Assembly: GCF_000759025.1 (NCBI RefSeq)
Contig: NZ_JPOS01000079.1
Span: forward strand, 1 to 64,000
Reading direction: 5' to 3'
From: Phaeodactylibacter xiamenensis
Lineage (GTDB): Bacteria > Bacteroidota > Bacteroidia > Chitinophagales > Saprospiraceae
DNA: 64,000 nucleotides
The notes below the pieces were generated by a model. It was not told where the DNA came from and made no database searches. It saw only the letters and a list, made by a program, of their open reading frames with translations. The position numbers and the translations under genes were made by a program. Positions 45,961 through 57,381 of the stretch are shown here, piece by piece (within the stretch, counting starts at the first letter, position 1; each line of letters begins with the position of its first letter).

Positions 45961-48900
45961 ATGAAGAAGTTGTACATGGTAAGCCTTGCAATGCTATTGG
46001 CATGCCTGAGCTTTGCCCAAACTGCTAACGTTCAGATTATCCACAACTCGCCTACGCCGGGGACCAACTCCGGCCCTACTGTCGACATTTATGTCAATGA
46101 TGCGCTATTACCGGAACTGACAGGTGTGCCTTACCGGGCTGCAACCGCGTTCCTCCAAGTACCGGCTGGTGCAGATATCGAGGTAGATATCGCGGTCTCG
46201 CCCAGTAATTCCGCTGATGATGCCATTGCTACGTTCCCGCTGGGAGCGCTGGAAGACGGGGTCAACTACACGGTTATTGCCACCGGCGTGGTCGGCGATA
46301 TGGATACGCCCTTCGACCTGGCCGTCAATGCCAATGCCAGAACAGAAGCCGAAATGATGGGCATGGTAGACCTTAATGTTTATCATGGTTCCACCAATGC
46401 ACCTGCTGTAGACGTGGATGCCCGGACTGTCGGCACACTTATCCCCGGTCTGGAGTATGGTAATTTTACGGACTACTTGTCTGTGGAACCGCAGACTTAC
46501 TACCTGGATGTCCGTGCTGCCGGCAATCCGGATATCGTGGCAACCTTTGAAGCGGATCTGAGCACCCTCGGCGGAGGCGCTGCCACTGTTTTTGCTTCCG
46601 GTTTACTGGGGGCCACGCCTGAATTTGGCCTGTTCGCTGCCCTGCCTGATGGTACGGTGATTGAATTGCCATCAACAGAGGTTGCCCGCGTACAGTTCAT
46701 CCATAACGCAGACAATCCAACAGTAGACATTTATGTAAACGGAGGTCTTTTCCTCCCCGGTTTTGAGTATCGTACTGCTACAGCATTCGACTTCGTTCCG
46801 GCTGGTGTTGCTCTGGATATTGCAGTAGTACCGGCTGGCGGTGATCCAACTACCGATAATGTTTACACAGGTGGTCCTGTAACGCTGGTTAACGGGGACA
46901 CTTATGTGATTTCTGCTTTAGGGGACGTAACTGGTGGAACAGTTCCCTTCTCCTTGGCTGTGAATGCCACTGCCCGCGAAGCTGCAATGGATGAAGATAA
47001 TATTGATATCTCAGTGTTGCATGGTTCCTATGATGCGCCAGGCGTAGATGTTGACGCACGTTTGATCGGTAACCTCATCGAAAACCTGTCATACGGAAAC
47101 TATTCTGCTGATTATATTTCAGTGGGAGAAGACGTATACTACCTGGATATCCGAGCAACAGGCGATCCCAATATCGTTGGTACTTTCCAGGCTGATCTGA
47201 ACGGATTGGGTGGAAATGCCATTACTGTATTTGCTTCTGGCTCACTCTTCGCAGGTACATTCGGATTGTTTGCAGCATTAGCTGACGGTAATGTGGTTGA
47301 ATTGCCGCTCACACCTGTTGCCCGCCTGCAGGTGATCCACAACTCCCCAAGCCCTACTGTCGATGTTTATGCGAATGGTGGGCTGCTGCTGGATGACTTT
47401 GCGTTCCGGACAGCGTCTGAATTCATCTTTGTAGATGCCGGTGTGGAAATCAATATTGGTGTAGCGCTGGACAACAGCACCTCAGTAGCCGATACCCTGG
47501 TGAACTTCCCTGTGACTTTTGAGAATGGTAAGACCTACGTCGTTGCTGCCGATGGTATTGTCGGGGATACCGATTTCCCTTTCACTCTGCATGTGAATGA
47601 TATGGGGCAGGAAGCCGCCAGTGATGCGGAGTCTGTAGCCTTTGCTGCCCTGCACGGCTCGCCGGGTGCACCGAATGTGGATGTGGATATCCGCACGGTA
47701 GGTACGATTATTGAAGATTTACCCTATGGTTCCTACACCGATTACCTGGAAGCTGAGCCCGGTTTGTACTACCTGGATGTGCGCGCCGCCGGCAGTCCGG
47801 ATATTGTAGCGACTTTCGAAGCCGACCTGAGTGGGTTGGGCGGAGGTGCTGCAACGGTTTTTGCTTCTGGTATTCTGGGTGGTGATCCTGCCTTTGGTTT
47901 GTTTGCTGCCCTGCCGGATGGTACGGTTGTGGAATTCCCGGCAACAGCCGTGGCACGTGTACAGATTATCCACAACTCACCGAGCCCAACAGTAGACATC
48001 TATGCGAATGGCGGCCTGCTGCTGGATGACTTTGGATTCCAAACGGCGACCCCATTTGAAACCCTGCCAGCCGAGACGATGATCAATATTGGTGTGGCGC
48101 TCAGCGACAGCGAGTCTGTGGAAGACACGTTGGTCAACTTCCCGGTCATGTTTGAGAACGGAGAAACCTATGTTGTCTTTGCCAATGGTATCGTTGGAGA
48201 TGCAGACAATCCTTTCGGTCTTGCAGTCAGCGCCATGGGCCAGGAAGCAAGCACAGACCCTGAAAGCCTTCAGGTGATGGCCTTCCATGGTTCCCCCGGT
48301 GCACCAGCTGTGGATATTAATGATTCCGGTGATGCTCCTTTCATCACGGGACTGGCTTACGGAGAATTTACCGAAGGCTATCTTGATTTGCCCGGTATTC
48401 AGTACTTCCTCGAAGTACGCCCGGCAGGTGCGGATGACCTGGTCGGTACTTTCATTCAGAACCTGACTGGTACAGAAGGGCTCGCTGCCGTGGTTTTTGC
48501 CTCAGGTATTGTTGGTGGCGATCCAGGTTTCAATCTCCTGACGGTCCTGCCCGATGGAAGTGTCATTCCATTCACGCCAGCGGCTCGTGTGCAAATCATC
48601 CATAATTCACCGGCAGCAGCAGCTGCAAGTGTAGACCTCTGGGTGAACAACGCAGTGAAAATCGAGGAAGACCTGGACTTCCAAACAGCCACAAGCGCAA
48701 CGACTTACTATCCGACCCGTACACCGCTTACGATTGGCGTGGCACCTGCAGACAGTGAAGAGCCTGGTGATATCTTGTTCAATGTAACGGAGCCTGTTGT
48801 GTTTGAAGACGGAAAGTTCAACATCATCATTGCCAACGGTATCCCCGGTGATGCAGACAATCCTTTTGAACTGGTACAAAACACAGAAGGGGTACTGTTT

Positions 48901-50163
48901 TCAGAAGACCCAGCTCAGGTGGATGTAACCGTATTCCATGGTTCACCTGGTGCACCGGCAGTAGATGTGACGGCACGTGACCTGGGGGCTGAGCTGGTTA
49001 GCGATTTGGCTTATGGAAATTTCTCCGGCGTACTGCCAATTGATCCGGAAACTTACTACCTGGAGATCACACCCGGAGACAGCGACGCTCTCGTTGCGAC
49101 TTTCGAATCAGAAATTCCGGAAGGTCTTGCTGGCTTCGGCGTAACAGTAGTCGCTTCCGGCCTGCTGGGCGATGAGCCACCCTTCGATCTGATTGCTTTC
49201 TCCCCACTGGGAGACGCTGTGCGCTTTACGCCGGTAGCCCAGGTGCAGGTGATTCACAACTCAGCGGACCCCACCGTGGATGTTTATGCCAATGGCGATC
49301 TGCTACTTAATGATTTTGCGTACCGTACCGCAACGCCATTCGTGGACCTGCCAACCCGCACGGATATTGACCTGGCAGTAGCTGGTGAGAACAGCAATTC
49401 TGCGGATGATGCGATTGCAACATTTGAGGATATCCGCTTTAATGATGGTCAAAAGTATGTAGTCATGGCAACCGGCCTGGTTGGCAATGCTGATACCCCG
49501 TTTGATCTGGCGGTATTCGATATGGCACAGACTGCGGCGGCTGATGAAGGCGTGGACCTGCTGCTATACCACGGTGCTACCGATGCGCCGGATGTTGATG
49601 TTACCGTTCAAAGCACTGGTGGCGTACTGTTTGACGATGTGGCCTACGGAGATTATCAAGGGTATGTGAACGTACCAGCTGCTTCTTACCAGCTGAATGT
49701 TACGCCTGCTGACGACAACAGTACCGCAGTGAAAGCCTATGAGGCAGACCTCACCGGGCTGGAAGGCGGCGCAGCAACAGTATTTGCGACTGGCTTCCTG
49801 GGTGAAGCCGATGGCCCAACAGCGTTTGGGGTATGGGTAGCCCTTCCGGACGGTACTACTTTCCCACTCGGCGAGCTGACAAGCACCCGGGAAGTAGATG
49901 CCGCCTTTGATGAGTTCCTGATTGCACCGAATCCTGTACGCACTCAGGCGACGGTTCAATTCAGCATCAATGAGCCACTACAGGTGACTGAAGAAATTCG
50001 CAGCCTTACCGGACAAGTGGTATATGCCAGCGATTTGGGCACACAGGTAGCGGGCCAGCACAACCGCACTGTAGAGGTGAGTGCACTGCCTGCTGGTATG
50101 TACACCTACAATCTGGTCACTCCACTGGGTACAATTACCCGCCGCCTGGTTGTGGTAAAATAG
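45961..50163 (+). CDS. Giant secreted DUF4397 repeat protein with T9SS type A sorting domain
   Basis: The 1400-residue protein starts with the signal peptide MKKLYMVSLAMLLACLSFAQ. It contains six large units of about 210 residues, beginning near 46030, 46690, 47326, 47959, 48589 and 49243. Each unit has two related DUF4397 halves, one opening with a form of VQIIHNSPSPTVDIYANGG and the other with LHGSPGAPNVDVD. The last 85 residues are a T9SS sorting domain (FLIAPNPVRTQATVQF, SALPAGMYTYNLV, terminal RLVVVK). The protein should pass through the outer membrane and act on the surface or outside. A structural or adhesive role is plausible but unproven. It is divergent from the Clp-like gene. Confidence 0.92.
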   Translation: MKKLYMVSLAMLLACLSFAQTANVQIIHNSPTPGTNSGPTVDIYVNDALLPELTGVPYRAATAFLQVPAGADIEVDIAVSPSNSADDAIATFPLGALEDGVNYTVIATGVVGDMDTPFDLAVNANARTEAEMMGMVDLNVYHGSTNAPAVDVDARTVGTLIPGLEYGNFTDYLSVEPQTYYLDVRAAGNPDIVATFEADLSTLGGGAATVFASGLLGATPEFGLFAALPDGTVIELPSTEVARVQFIHNADNPTVDIYVNGGLFLPGFEYRTATAFDFVPAGVALDIAVVPAGGDPTTDNVYTGGPVTLVNGDTYVISALGDVTGGTVPFSLAVNATAREAAMDEDNIDISVLHGSYDAPGVDVDARLIGNLIENLSYGNYSADYISVGEDVYYLDIRATGDPNIVGTFQADLNGLGGNAITVFASGSLFAGTFGLFAALADGNVVELPLTPVARLQVIHNSPSPTVDVYANGGLLLDDFAFRTASEFIFVDAGVEINIGVALDNSTSVADTLVNFPVTFENGKTYVVAADGIVGDTDFPFTLHVNDMGQEAASDAESVAFAALHGSPGAPNVDVDIRTVGTIIEDLPYGSYTDYLEAEPGLYYLDVRAAGSPDIVATFEADLSGLGGGAATVFASGILGGDPAFGLFAALPDGTVVEFPATAVARVQIIHNSPSPTVDIYANGGLLLDDFGFQTATPFETLPAETMINIGVALSDSESVEDTLVNFPVMFENGETYVVFANGIVGDADNPFGLAVSAMGQEASTDPESLQVMAFHGSPGAPAVDINDSGDAPFITGLAYGEFTEGYLDLPGIQYFLEVRPAGADDLVGTFIQNLTGTEGLAAVVFASGIVGGDPGFNLLTVLPDGSVIPFTPAARVQIIHNSPAAAAASVDLWVNNAVKIEEDLDFQTATSATTYYPTRTPLTIGVAPADSEEPGDILFNVTEPVVFEDGKFNIIIANGIPGDADNPFELVQNTEGVLFSEDPAQVDVTVFHGSPGAPAVDVTARDLGAELVSDLAYGNFSGVLPIDPETYYLEITPGDSDALVATFESEIPEGLAGFGVTVVASGLLGDEPPFDLIAFSPLGDAVRFTPVAQVQVIHNSADPTVDVYANGDLLLNDFAYRTATPFVDLPTRTDIDLAVAGENSNSADDAIATFEDIRFNDGQKYVVMATGLVGNADTPFDLAVFDMAQTAAADEGVDLLLYHGATDAPDVDVTVQSTGGVLFDDVAYGDYQGYVNVPAASYQLNVTPADDNSTAVKAYEADLTGLEGGAATVFATGFLGEADGPTAFGVWVALPDGTTFPLGELTSTREVDAAFDEFLIAPNPVRTQATVQFSINEPLQVTEEIRSLTGQVVYASDLGTQVAGQHNRTVEVSALPAGMYTYNLVTPLGTITRRLVVVK
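46030..49870 (+). repeat. Six coding repeats of about 630-660 bp inside the DUF4397 gene
   Basis: Unit starts are spaced 660, 636, 633, 630 and 654 bp, all multiples of three. Units 3 and 4 are closest to each other, as seen in VQIIHNSPSPTVDIYANGG versus LQVIHNSPSPTVDVYANGG and the shared GGLLLDDF. This points to recent internal duplication. Such arrays are prone to expansion and assembly collapse. Confidence 0.85.
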
Positions 50164-50207
50164 AAGGACAAGAGAATCTGAAGACTATTTTTTATAGTTG
50201 ATTGGAT

Positions 50208-50243
50208 TGCGCCCTGTCGGGAATAACGGCAGGGCGCATTTTT
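50208..50243 (+). terminator. Rho-independent terminator of the DUF4397 gene
   Basis: A perfect 9-bp stem TGCGCCCTG / CAGGGCGCA (50208-50216 with 50230-50238) with a 13-base loop, followed by TTTTT. It separates the gene from the AAA+ gene 120 bp on. Confidence 0.85.
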
Positions 50244-50361
50244 GTATACAAAACCGGGTTTTCTAGAAAAAATGTACCTTAAGGGGCATTTCAACGTATA
50301 GAATTAAATTGAAAATGCGCTATTTGTTTATCTTTAATGACTTTAACCAGTTAATTGCCGA

Positions 50362-52998
50362 ATGGCGGAGGAAATAACGAATCCCACAACGCGAAATTAT
50401 AAATTCCGGGAACTGAAGGTTTATGCTTCCACGGAGTGGCTGGCCGATAACAAAAAGAAGTATCGGCAGGTGTTCGACCGGTATGAGACCACCTACATTT
50501 ACGCAGAGCTCTCCTTTCATAACAAGCTTTTTGATGTCAAAGACTGGGAAGTGGATGTAGAGCTTCGTTGCTACGCCATGAAGAAGAATTCCAAGCTGCT
50601 CTGTTCTCTGCCGTTCCGCCGTAAAGTGAGTAAGTACGACCACTTTATGTTTATACGCGAAGGGTGGGGGAATAAAACAGAAGGCGCGTTTTGGAAGAAA
50701 GGTACTTACTTTTGGGAAGCCTGGATTGAGGGAGAAAAAGTAGCCACCAAGTATTTTTATGTGGAAGAAGCCGGCCGGGAGGCTCTGCCCGGAGAAAATC
50801 CTTACCTGGAAGTACAGTCCCTGAAGTTGTACGAAGGGCCTTACGATGACGTCATTGAGGACGAGCGCCTTTACTACGAGACGTTCAGCAGTGAAGAGAC
50901 CCGGTATATTTATGTAGAAATTGTGTTGCAGAACCTGTTCCGGGAAAAGTCCTGGCACTGTGAGTTATTCACGAAGTTTTATAACGACGCCCGTGAATTG
51001 AAAGGTCAGGTGGTCCGCCTTCAACGTATCGATAAGCGGGATGACCTGATACGGATTACCGCTGGCTGGGGCTCTAATGTCAAAGGTTCCTGGCGCCGCG
51101 ACCGCTATACTGCCGAGCTGGTCTTCATGGATAAGCTCCTGGCTGTTATTCCGTTTGAAGTGGCAGAGGATTTCGAGGAGGGTACTTCCGGGGTACTCCT
51201 GCCCAACCGGCAGTCTTCCATACTCTTTGCGCCTGATGAGTCTCTGAATAAGACCTTCGAAGAGGTAATGAGCAACCTGACCAATCTGATCGGGTTAGAG
51301 GCTATTAAAAAACAGGTGAAAGACCATGCCCGGTATATTCAGTTTCTGCAACTGCGCAAGGAGCGTGGCTTTGAGGAAAAGGAACGGATTAATGTGCACT
51401 CCGTATTCATTGGCAACCCCGGTACCGGCAAGACAACCGTCGCTCAGATGATGGGGCTGCTCTACAAGAAAATGGGACTGTTGTCCAAGGGCCATGTACA
51501 CGAAGTAGACCGGGTGGACCTGGTGGGAGAGTACATCGGGCAGACCGCTCCGAAAGTCAAGGAAGCAATTGAGAAGGCGCGCGGCGGGGTCCTTTTTATT
51601 GACGAGGCCTATGCACTTGCCCGTTCAAATGACGACAGCAAGGACTTCGGCCGGGAAGTGATTGAGATACTGGTGAAGGAAATGTCGGGCGAAGGCGGAA
51701 AGGACTTTGCTGTTATCGTGGCAGGCTATCCAAAGGAGATGAAGCACTTCCTGGATTCCAATCCGGGGTTGAAAAGCCGCTTTAAGCTTTATTTTGAATT
51801 CCCGGATTACCTGCCGCAGGAGCTGTCGCAGATTGCAAAAGTTGCGGCGGATAACAAAGGGGTTAAACTGCATCCTGCGGCCAAAGAGAAAATTGATGAG
51901 CTGATCATCAGTGCATTCCGGACACGCGACCGGTCCTTTGGTAATGCCCGCTTTGTCTATGACCTCATTGAGAAGTCCAAGATTAACCTGGGGCTGCGGG
52001 TCATGTCTAAAGAAGACCCCAAGACGTTGCCTGCGGAGGAACTGGCGTTGGTCGAATACGACGATGTCGCCAAAATAGAAGTCAAGCCCCGGATTCAGCT
52101 CCCCAATATCCCGGTGGACGAGCCTCTGCTCCGTGAATCGCTGGATGAGCTGCAGCGCCTGGTGGGCATGGACAACATTAAAGAACAGATCAATGAACTG
52201 GTCCGCCTCGTCCGTTTTTACCGGGAGACTAACCGCGATGTGCTGAACAGCTTCTTCCTGCATACCGTATTCATTGGTAATCCGGGAACGGGTAAGACGA
52301 CGGTAGCCCGCATTCTGACTAAGATTTACAAAGCCCTCGGCGTACTGGAACGGGGTCACATGATTGAGACAGACCGGCAGGGGCTGGTGGCCGGGCACGT
52401 TGGGCAAACTGCTATCAAAACTGCTGAGCGTATTGATGAAGCCATGGGGGGCGTCTTGTTCATTGACGAAGCCTACGCCTTATCCATCAGCCGGGGCGGC
52501 AGCGATTTTGGGGATGAAGCCATTCAGACCTTGCTTAAGCGTATGGAGGACCACCGGGGGCGGTTCTTCGTATTTGTGGCCGGTTATCCGGACAATATGG
52601 AAGCCTTCCTGAAGGCCAATCCCGGGCTGAACTCCCGCTTCGATAAGATTCTCAAATTTGAAGACTACAATCCAAAAGAGTTGCACCGCATTGCACTGCA
52701 AATGCTGAGCGAAGAAAGTGTGGTGCCTTCACCGGAAGCCGAGGAGCACCTGAGGAGTTACCTGACCTTTCTCTACGACTACCGGGACAAATACTTTGGC
52801 AATGCCCGCACCGTGCGCAATGTAGTCAATGAGGCCATTAAGAACCACAATTTGCGTTTAGCTGCCCTTTCACCCGAAGTGCGGGCCAATACTCCGCCTA
52901 ATCTCCTGACTTTCGAAGATGTGGAGCCTTTCAAACTTGATAAGAGCAGCTTTGTTTTCAATAAGAAGTCTATTGGTTTTAAGCGCGGGGAAGGATAG
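50362..52998 (+). CDS. Tandem CbbX/SpoVK-type AAA+ ATPase with two N-terminal beta-rich domains
   Basis: The 878-residue protein is a double duplication. Residues 10-145 and 150-270 are two related beta-rich domains. Both have the pattern TxYIYxE, an NxLF motif, then a GWG motif followed by a Lys/Arg-rich strand. I do not recognise them as a named family. Residues 300-560 and 600-850 are two CbbX-type AAA+ modules. Walker A is GNPGTGKTT at 351 and 639, and Walker B is FIDEAYAL with D414 and D702. Both look active. CbbX remodels inhibited Rubisco, and SpoVK is a sporulation relative. Neither role fits here, so the client is unknown. Confidence 0.85.
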   Translation: MAEEITNPTTRNYKFRELKVYASTEWLADNKKKYRQVFDRYETTYIYAELSFHNKLFDVKDWEVDVELRCYAMKKNSKLLCSLPFRRKVSKYDHFMFIREGWGNKTEGAFWKKGTYFWEAWIEGEKVATKYFYVEEAGREALPGENPYLEVQSLKLYEGPYDDVIEDERLYYETFSSEETRYIYVEIVLQNLFREKSWHCELFTKFYNDARELKGQVVRLQRIDKRDDLIRITAGWGSNVKGSWRRDRYTAELVFMDKLLAVIPFEVAEDFEEGTSGVLLPNRQSSILFAPDESLNKTFEEVMSNLTNLIGLEAIKKQVKDHARYIQFLQLRKERGFEEKERINVHSVFIGNPGTGKTTVAQMMGLLYKKMGLLSKGHVHEVDRVDLVGEYIGQTAPKVKEAIEKARGGVLFIDEAYALARSNDDSKDFGREVIEILVKEMSGEGGKDFAVIVAGYPKEMKHFLDSNPGLKSRFKLYFEFPDYLPQELSQIAKVAADNKGVKLHPAAKEKIDELIISAFRTRDRSFGNARFVYDLIEKSKINLGLRVMSKEDPKTLPAEELALVEYDDVAKIEVKPRIQLPNIPVDEPLLRESLDELQRLVGMDNIKEQINELVRLVRFYRETNRDVLNSFFLHTVFIGNPGTGKTTVARILTKIYKALGVLERGHMIETDRQGLVAGHVGQTAIKTAERIDEAMGGVLFIDEAYALSISRGGSDFGDEAIQTLLKRMEDHRGRFFVFVAGYPDNMEAFLKANPGLNSRFDKILKFEDYNPKELHRIALQMLSEESVVPSPEAEEHLRSYLTFLYDYRDKYFGNARTVRNVVNEAIKNHNLRLAALSPEVRANTPPNLLTFEDVEPFKLDKSSFVFNKKSIGFKRGEG

Positions 52999-53117
52999 TC
53001 GCAATTTCAAAGCCATACTCATTTCTCCGGCGTTAGTATGCCATAAATAAGTTGCACTTTTATCGTGTACGTAATAATGATGGTGGTGGCCGGGGCCAGG
53101 GCTTCACTTTGAATTAA

Positions 53118-54824
<1,707 letters not shown>

Positions 54825-55027
54825 TCTGGAGTCGATTTATCCTTTTACGGTGCAGCATATGCTGGCGTGCTGAAACGGAATGACCTGTTGGTTTTTCAGC
54901 GCTAAGACGCCTGCCGGTGCTGCACCGATAGAAATCGGGTCAAACTGTTTGGCAATTCTAGCCCAATCCAATAGTCAATTTGGCAAGAAATGCTATATTC
55001 GTTTCGAACCAGGACGTAAGCATTTCT

Positions 55028-56032
55028 ATGGATAAGCATTACAAGGTGGCTGTATTAGGCCCTATTCCCTTTGACCACATTACGACTAGTAAAAACCGGG
55101 TTATTGAAAAGTACGGCTGCGCAACGCATACCGCAATCGGTGCTGCAGCCCTGCTTGCTCAGGATGGTACGGTCATTCCCATCACACATGTCCGCAAGAA
55201 GGACGAGCCTAAGGTGAAAGCGCTACTCGGGCAATATTCCAATATCAGCACGGAGGGCGTCTACGCACATTTAGATCAGGGGGATGTCATCCAGCTCCGC
55301 TTTGTAGATCAGAATAACCGTTTGGAAAAACAAACGGCGTTTATGCCGCCCATACGGCCGGAAGATGTGGAGCCCTTTCTGGACAGTGATGTATTTGTTG
55401 GTGTCCCGATTTCTGATTATGAAGTACCATTGGAAACCCTGCGGTTTATCAGGGAAAACCGGAAGCCGGGTGCGCTGACCATCTTTGATGCGCATGGGCC
55501 AACCACAGCGGTGACCACTCAGGGGGACCGGGTGCGCCGCTTTTGGATAGAACGCGACCTATGGCTGCCCTACATCGATATTCTGAAAATGAATATTGAA
55601 GAAGCAGGGTGCAGCTGGTTCAGCAAGGAGTATAAATCTGAAGACCTGCAAAAGCCCTATCAGGACCTTTCCGAAAAAGATATGGCAGACTTCGCCCAGC
55701 ACAGTCTTGAACGAGGTGTGAAGGCAGTGATCATCACCCTGGACTCCAGAGGTTGTATGGTGTACTCTATGCCCGGCGGACAGTTCAAAGCAGAGTTTGT
55801 CCCCTCCATCCCGGTAGCTGAAGTCATTGACACCACCGGCTGTGGCGACTCCTTCGCGGGAGGGCTGGCTTACGGTCTGCTTCGCGACCGGATGGATTAC
55901 GTTAGGGCTGCACAGTTTGCCAATGCGCTGGGCGCAATGCGGACGCAGGGCACCACTTTTGAGGTGTTCAAGTCGCTGCCTGATACGGAAGCTATACTCC
56001 GGCAGCACTACGAAGCCAATGCCCGCTTATGA
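55028..56032 (+). CDS. PfkB-family sugar kinase
   Basis: The 334-residue protein is a ribokinase-like kinase with the second family signature VIDTTGCGDSFAGG. D274 is the catalytic base. It has the usual Gly at the anion hole, but Cys where Ala is typical. The N-terminal VAVLGPIPFDH fits the family start. Substrate cannot be set by eye (sugar, nucleoside or another). The stop overlaps the tilS start (ATGA), so the two are probably translated together. The start at 55028 is preferred to 54980. Confidence 0.88.
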   Translation: MDKHYKVAVLGPIPFDHITTSKNRVIEKYGCATHTAIGAAALLAQDGTVIPITHVRKKDEPKVKALLGQYSNISTEGVYAHLDQGDVIQLRFVDQNNRLEKQTAFMPPIRPEDVEPFLDSDVFVGVPISDYEVPLETLRFIRENRKPGALTIFDAHGPTTAVTTQGDRVRRFWIERDLWLPYIDILKMNIEEAGCSWFSKEYKSEDLQKPYQDLSEKDMADFAQHSLERGVKAVIITLDSRGCMVYSMPGGQFKAEFVPSIPVAEVIDTTGCGDSFAGGLAYGLLRDRMDYVRAAQFANALGAMRTQGTTFEVFKSLPDTEAILRQHYEANARL

Positions 56033-57381
56033 GCCTGGCACAACGGATGCTGCACTACCTGGCTGATGCCTGTGGGGTAGATCACCCGAAGCAGCAGCAC
56101 TTTTTACTGGCCGTTAGTGGTGGGAAAGACTCAGTGGTCATGGCGCACTTGTTTGCGCAAACCGGCTTGTCCTTCGGTATTGGGCATTGCAATTTCCAAC
56201 TGCGTGGCAAGGCTGCTGATGAGGATGCCGCATTTGTGGAGGACCTTGCCCGGCAGCTCAATTGCCCGTTTCATCAAACTGCTTTCGATACGCTCGCTGT
56301 TGCAGAACAATTATCTGTTTCCGTACAAATGGCAGCCCGCGAGCTGAGGTACGAATGGCTGGAGAATATTCGGGAAGCTTCAGGATATGACTACGTAGCC
56401 ACGGCTCATCATCTCACGGACGCTGCAGAGACACAGATCTTTCATCTGGTTCGGGGCACAGGCCTGAGGGGGCTGTTGGGTATCCCTCCGCGCAATGGGT
56501 GGGTGGTCCGGCCATTATTATTTGCAAGTCAGCAGGAATTATCCGATTATCAGGAAGCCAACGATTTGCCCTACCGGGAAGACAGCAGTAATACGGAGAC
56601 TAAATATACCCGTAATTTCATTCGCCACCGTGTCCTGCCCGCCTTCCGGGAGCTTAACCCAAGATTGGAGCAATCGCTGGGGGAGAACATGCAGCGGTTT
56701 CGGGAGTCACTTTTCCTGATGGAACAAATGCTGAACCGTATTGAAGAAGCTGCCAAAACTCAGGATGGCGACCGGATTTTATATCAGTTGGATACGCTTA
56801 AAGCTTTTGCTCCGGCTTTGCCAACTGTGCTTTTTGAGTTGTTATCGCCCTTTGGGCTGAATACCACACAAGCCAATGATCTGGCGTCGGGCATTCACGA
56901 AGGGCAACCGGGCAAGGTCTTTTTGACCCCAACTCACGAAATTGCCCTGGCAGCGGAGGTGTTGGAAGTCGTAGCTAAAGGAGAAACCGTTCAGCAGTCA
57001 TTGGTTATTGAGAGAGAAGCGGAGCAGCTACGGTTTCCCGGGGGATACCTGTATTTCCAGTTGCTGGAAAAGGTGCCGGAGCATTTCTCCGAAGACCCTA
57101 AAGTAGCCTACTTTGACTTCGAAACACTGGCATTTCCGCTGATGCTGCGCAAATGGCGGGCAGGCGATCAGTTCCAGCCCTTCGGAATGGGCGGGAAGCA
57201 TCAGAAAGTTCAGGATTACTTTAGCAACCATAAATTTACACGGGCAGAGAAAGCCGCTGCGTGGATGTTGGCGGATGATAGTGGCACCCTGCTTTGGGTC
57301 GTGGGGCACCGCAGCAATCATGCCAACCGGGTACGCCCTTCGACAAAGCAGTGCTTAAAGGTGAGCGTTTTACCGGATTAA
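56029..57381 (+). CDS. tilS: tRNA(Ile)-lysidine synthetase
   Basis: TilS attaches lysine to C34 of the tRNA(Ile) CAU anticodon so that it reads AUA. The 450-residue protein has the PP-loop ATPase motif SGGKDS (30-35) near the N terminus, HCNFQLRGKAADEDA, and the conserved TAHHLTDAAET and GLRGLLGIPP segments. A TilS C-terminal domain follows at about 370-450. The ATG overlaps the sugar kinase stop, and the last 4 bases overlap the convergent S4 gene. The assignment is secure. Confidence 0.94.
   Translation: MSLAQRMLHYLADACGVDHPKQQHFLLAVSGGKDSVVMAHLFAQTGLSFGIGHCNFQLRGKAADEDAAFVEDLARQLNCPFHQTAFDTLAVAEQLSVSVQMAARELRYEWLENIREASGYDYVATAHHLTDAAETQIFHLVRGTGLRGLLGIPPRNGWVVRPLLFASQQELSDYQEANDLPYREDSSNTETKYTRNFIRHRVLPAFRELNPRLEQSLGENMQRFRESLFLMEQMLNRIEEAAKTQDGDRILYQLDTLKAFAPALPTVLFELLSPFGLNTTQANDLASGIHEGQPGKVFLTPTHEIALAAEVLEVVAKGETVQQSLVIEREAEQLRFPGGYLYFQLLEKVPEHFSEDPKVAYFDFETLAFPLMLRKWRAGDQFQPFGMGGKHQKVQDYFSNHKFTRAEKAAAWMLADDSGTLLWVVGHRSNHANRVRPSTKQCLKVSVLPD

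Noticed and set aside
54853-54927. Palindromes CAGCATATGCTG and CGGTGCTGCACCG after pgi as a terminator
   Set aside because: No T-run follows and the stems are short, so a terminator is not supported.
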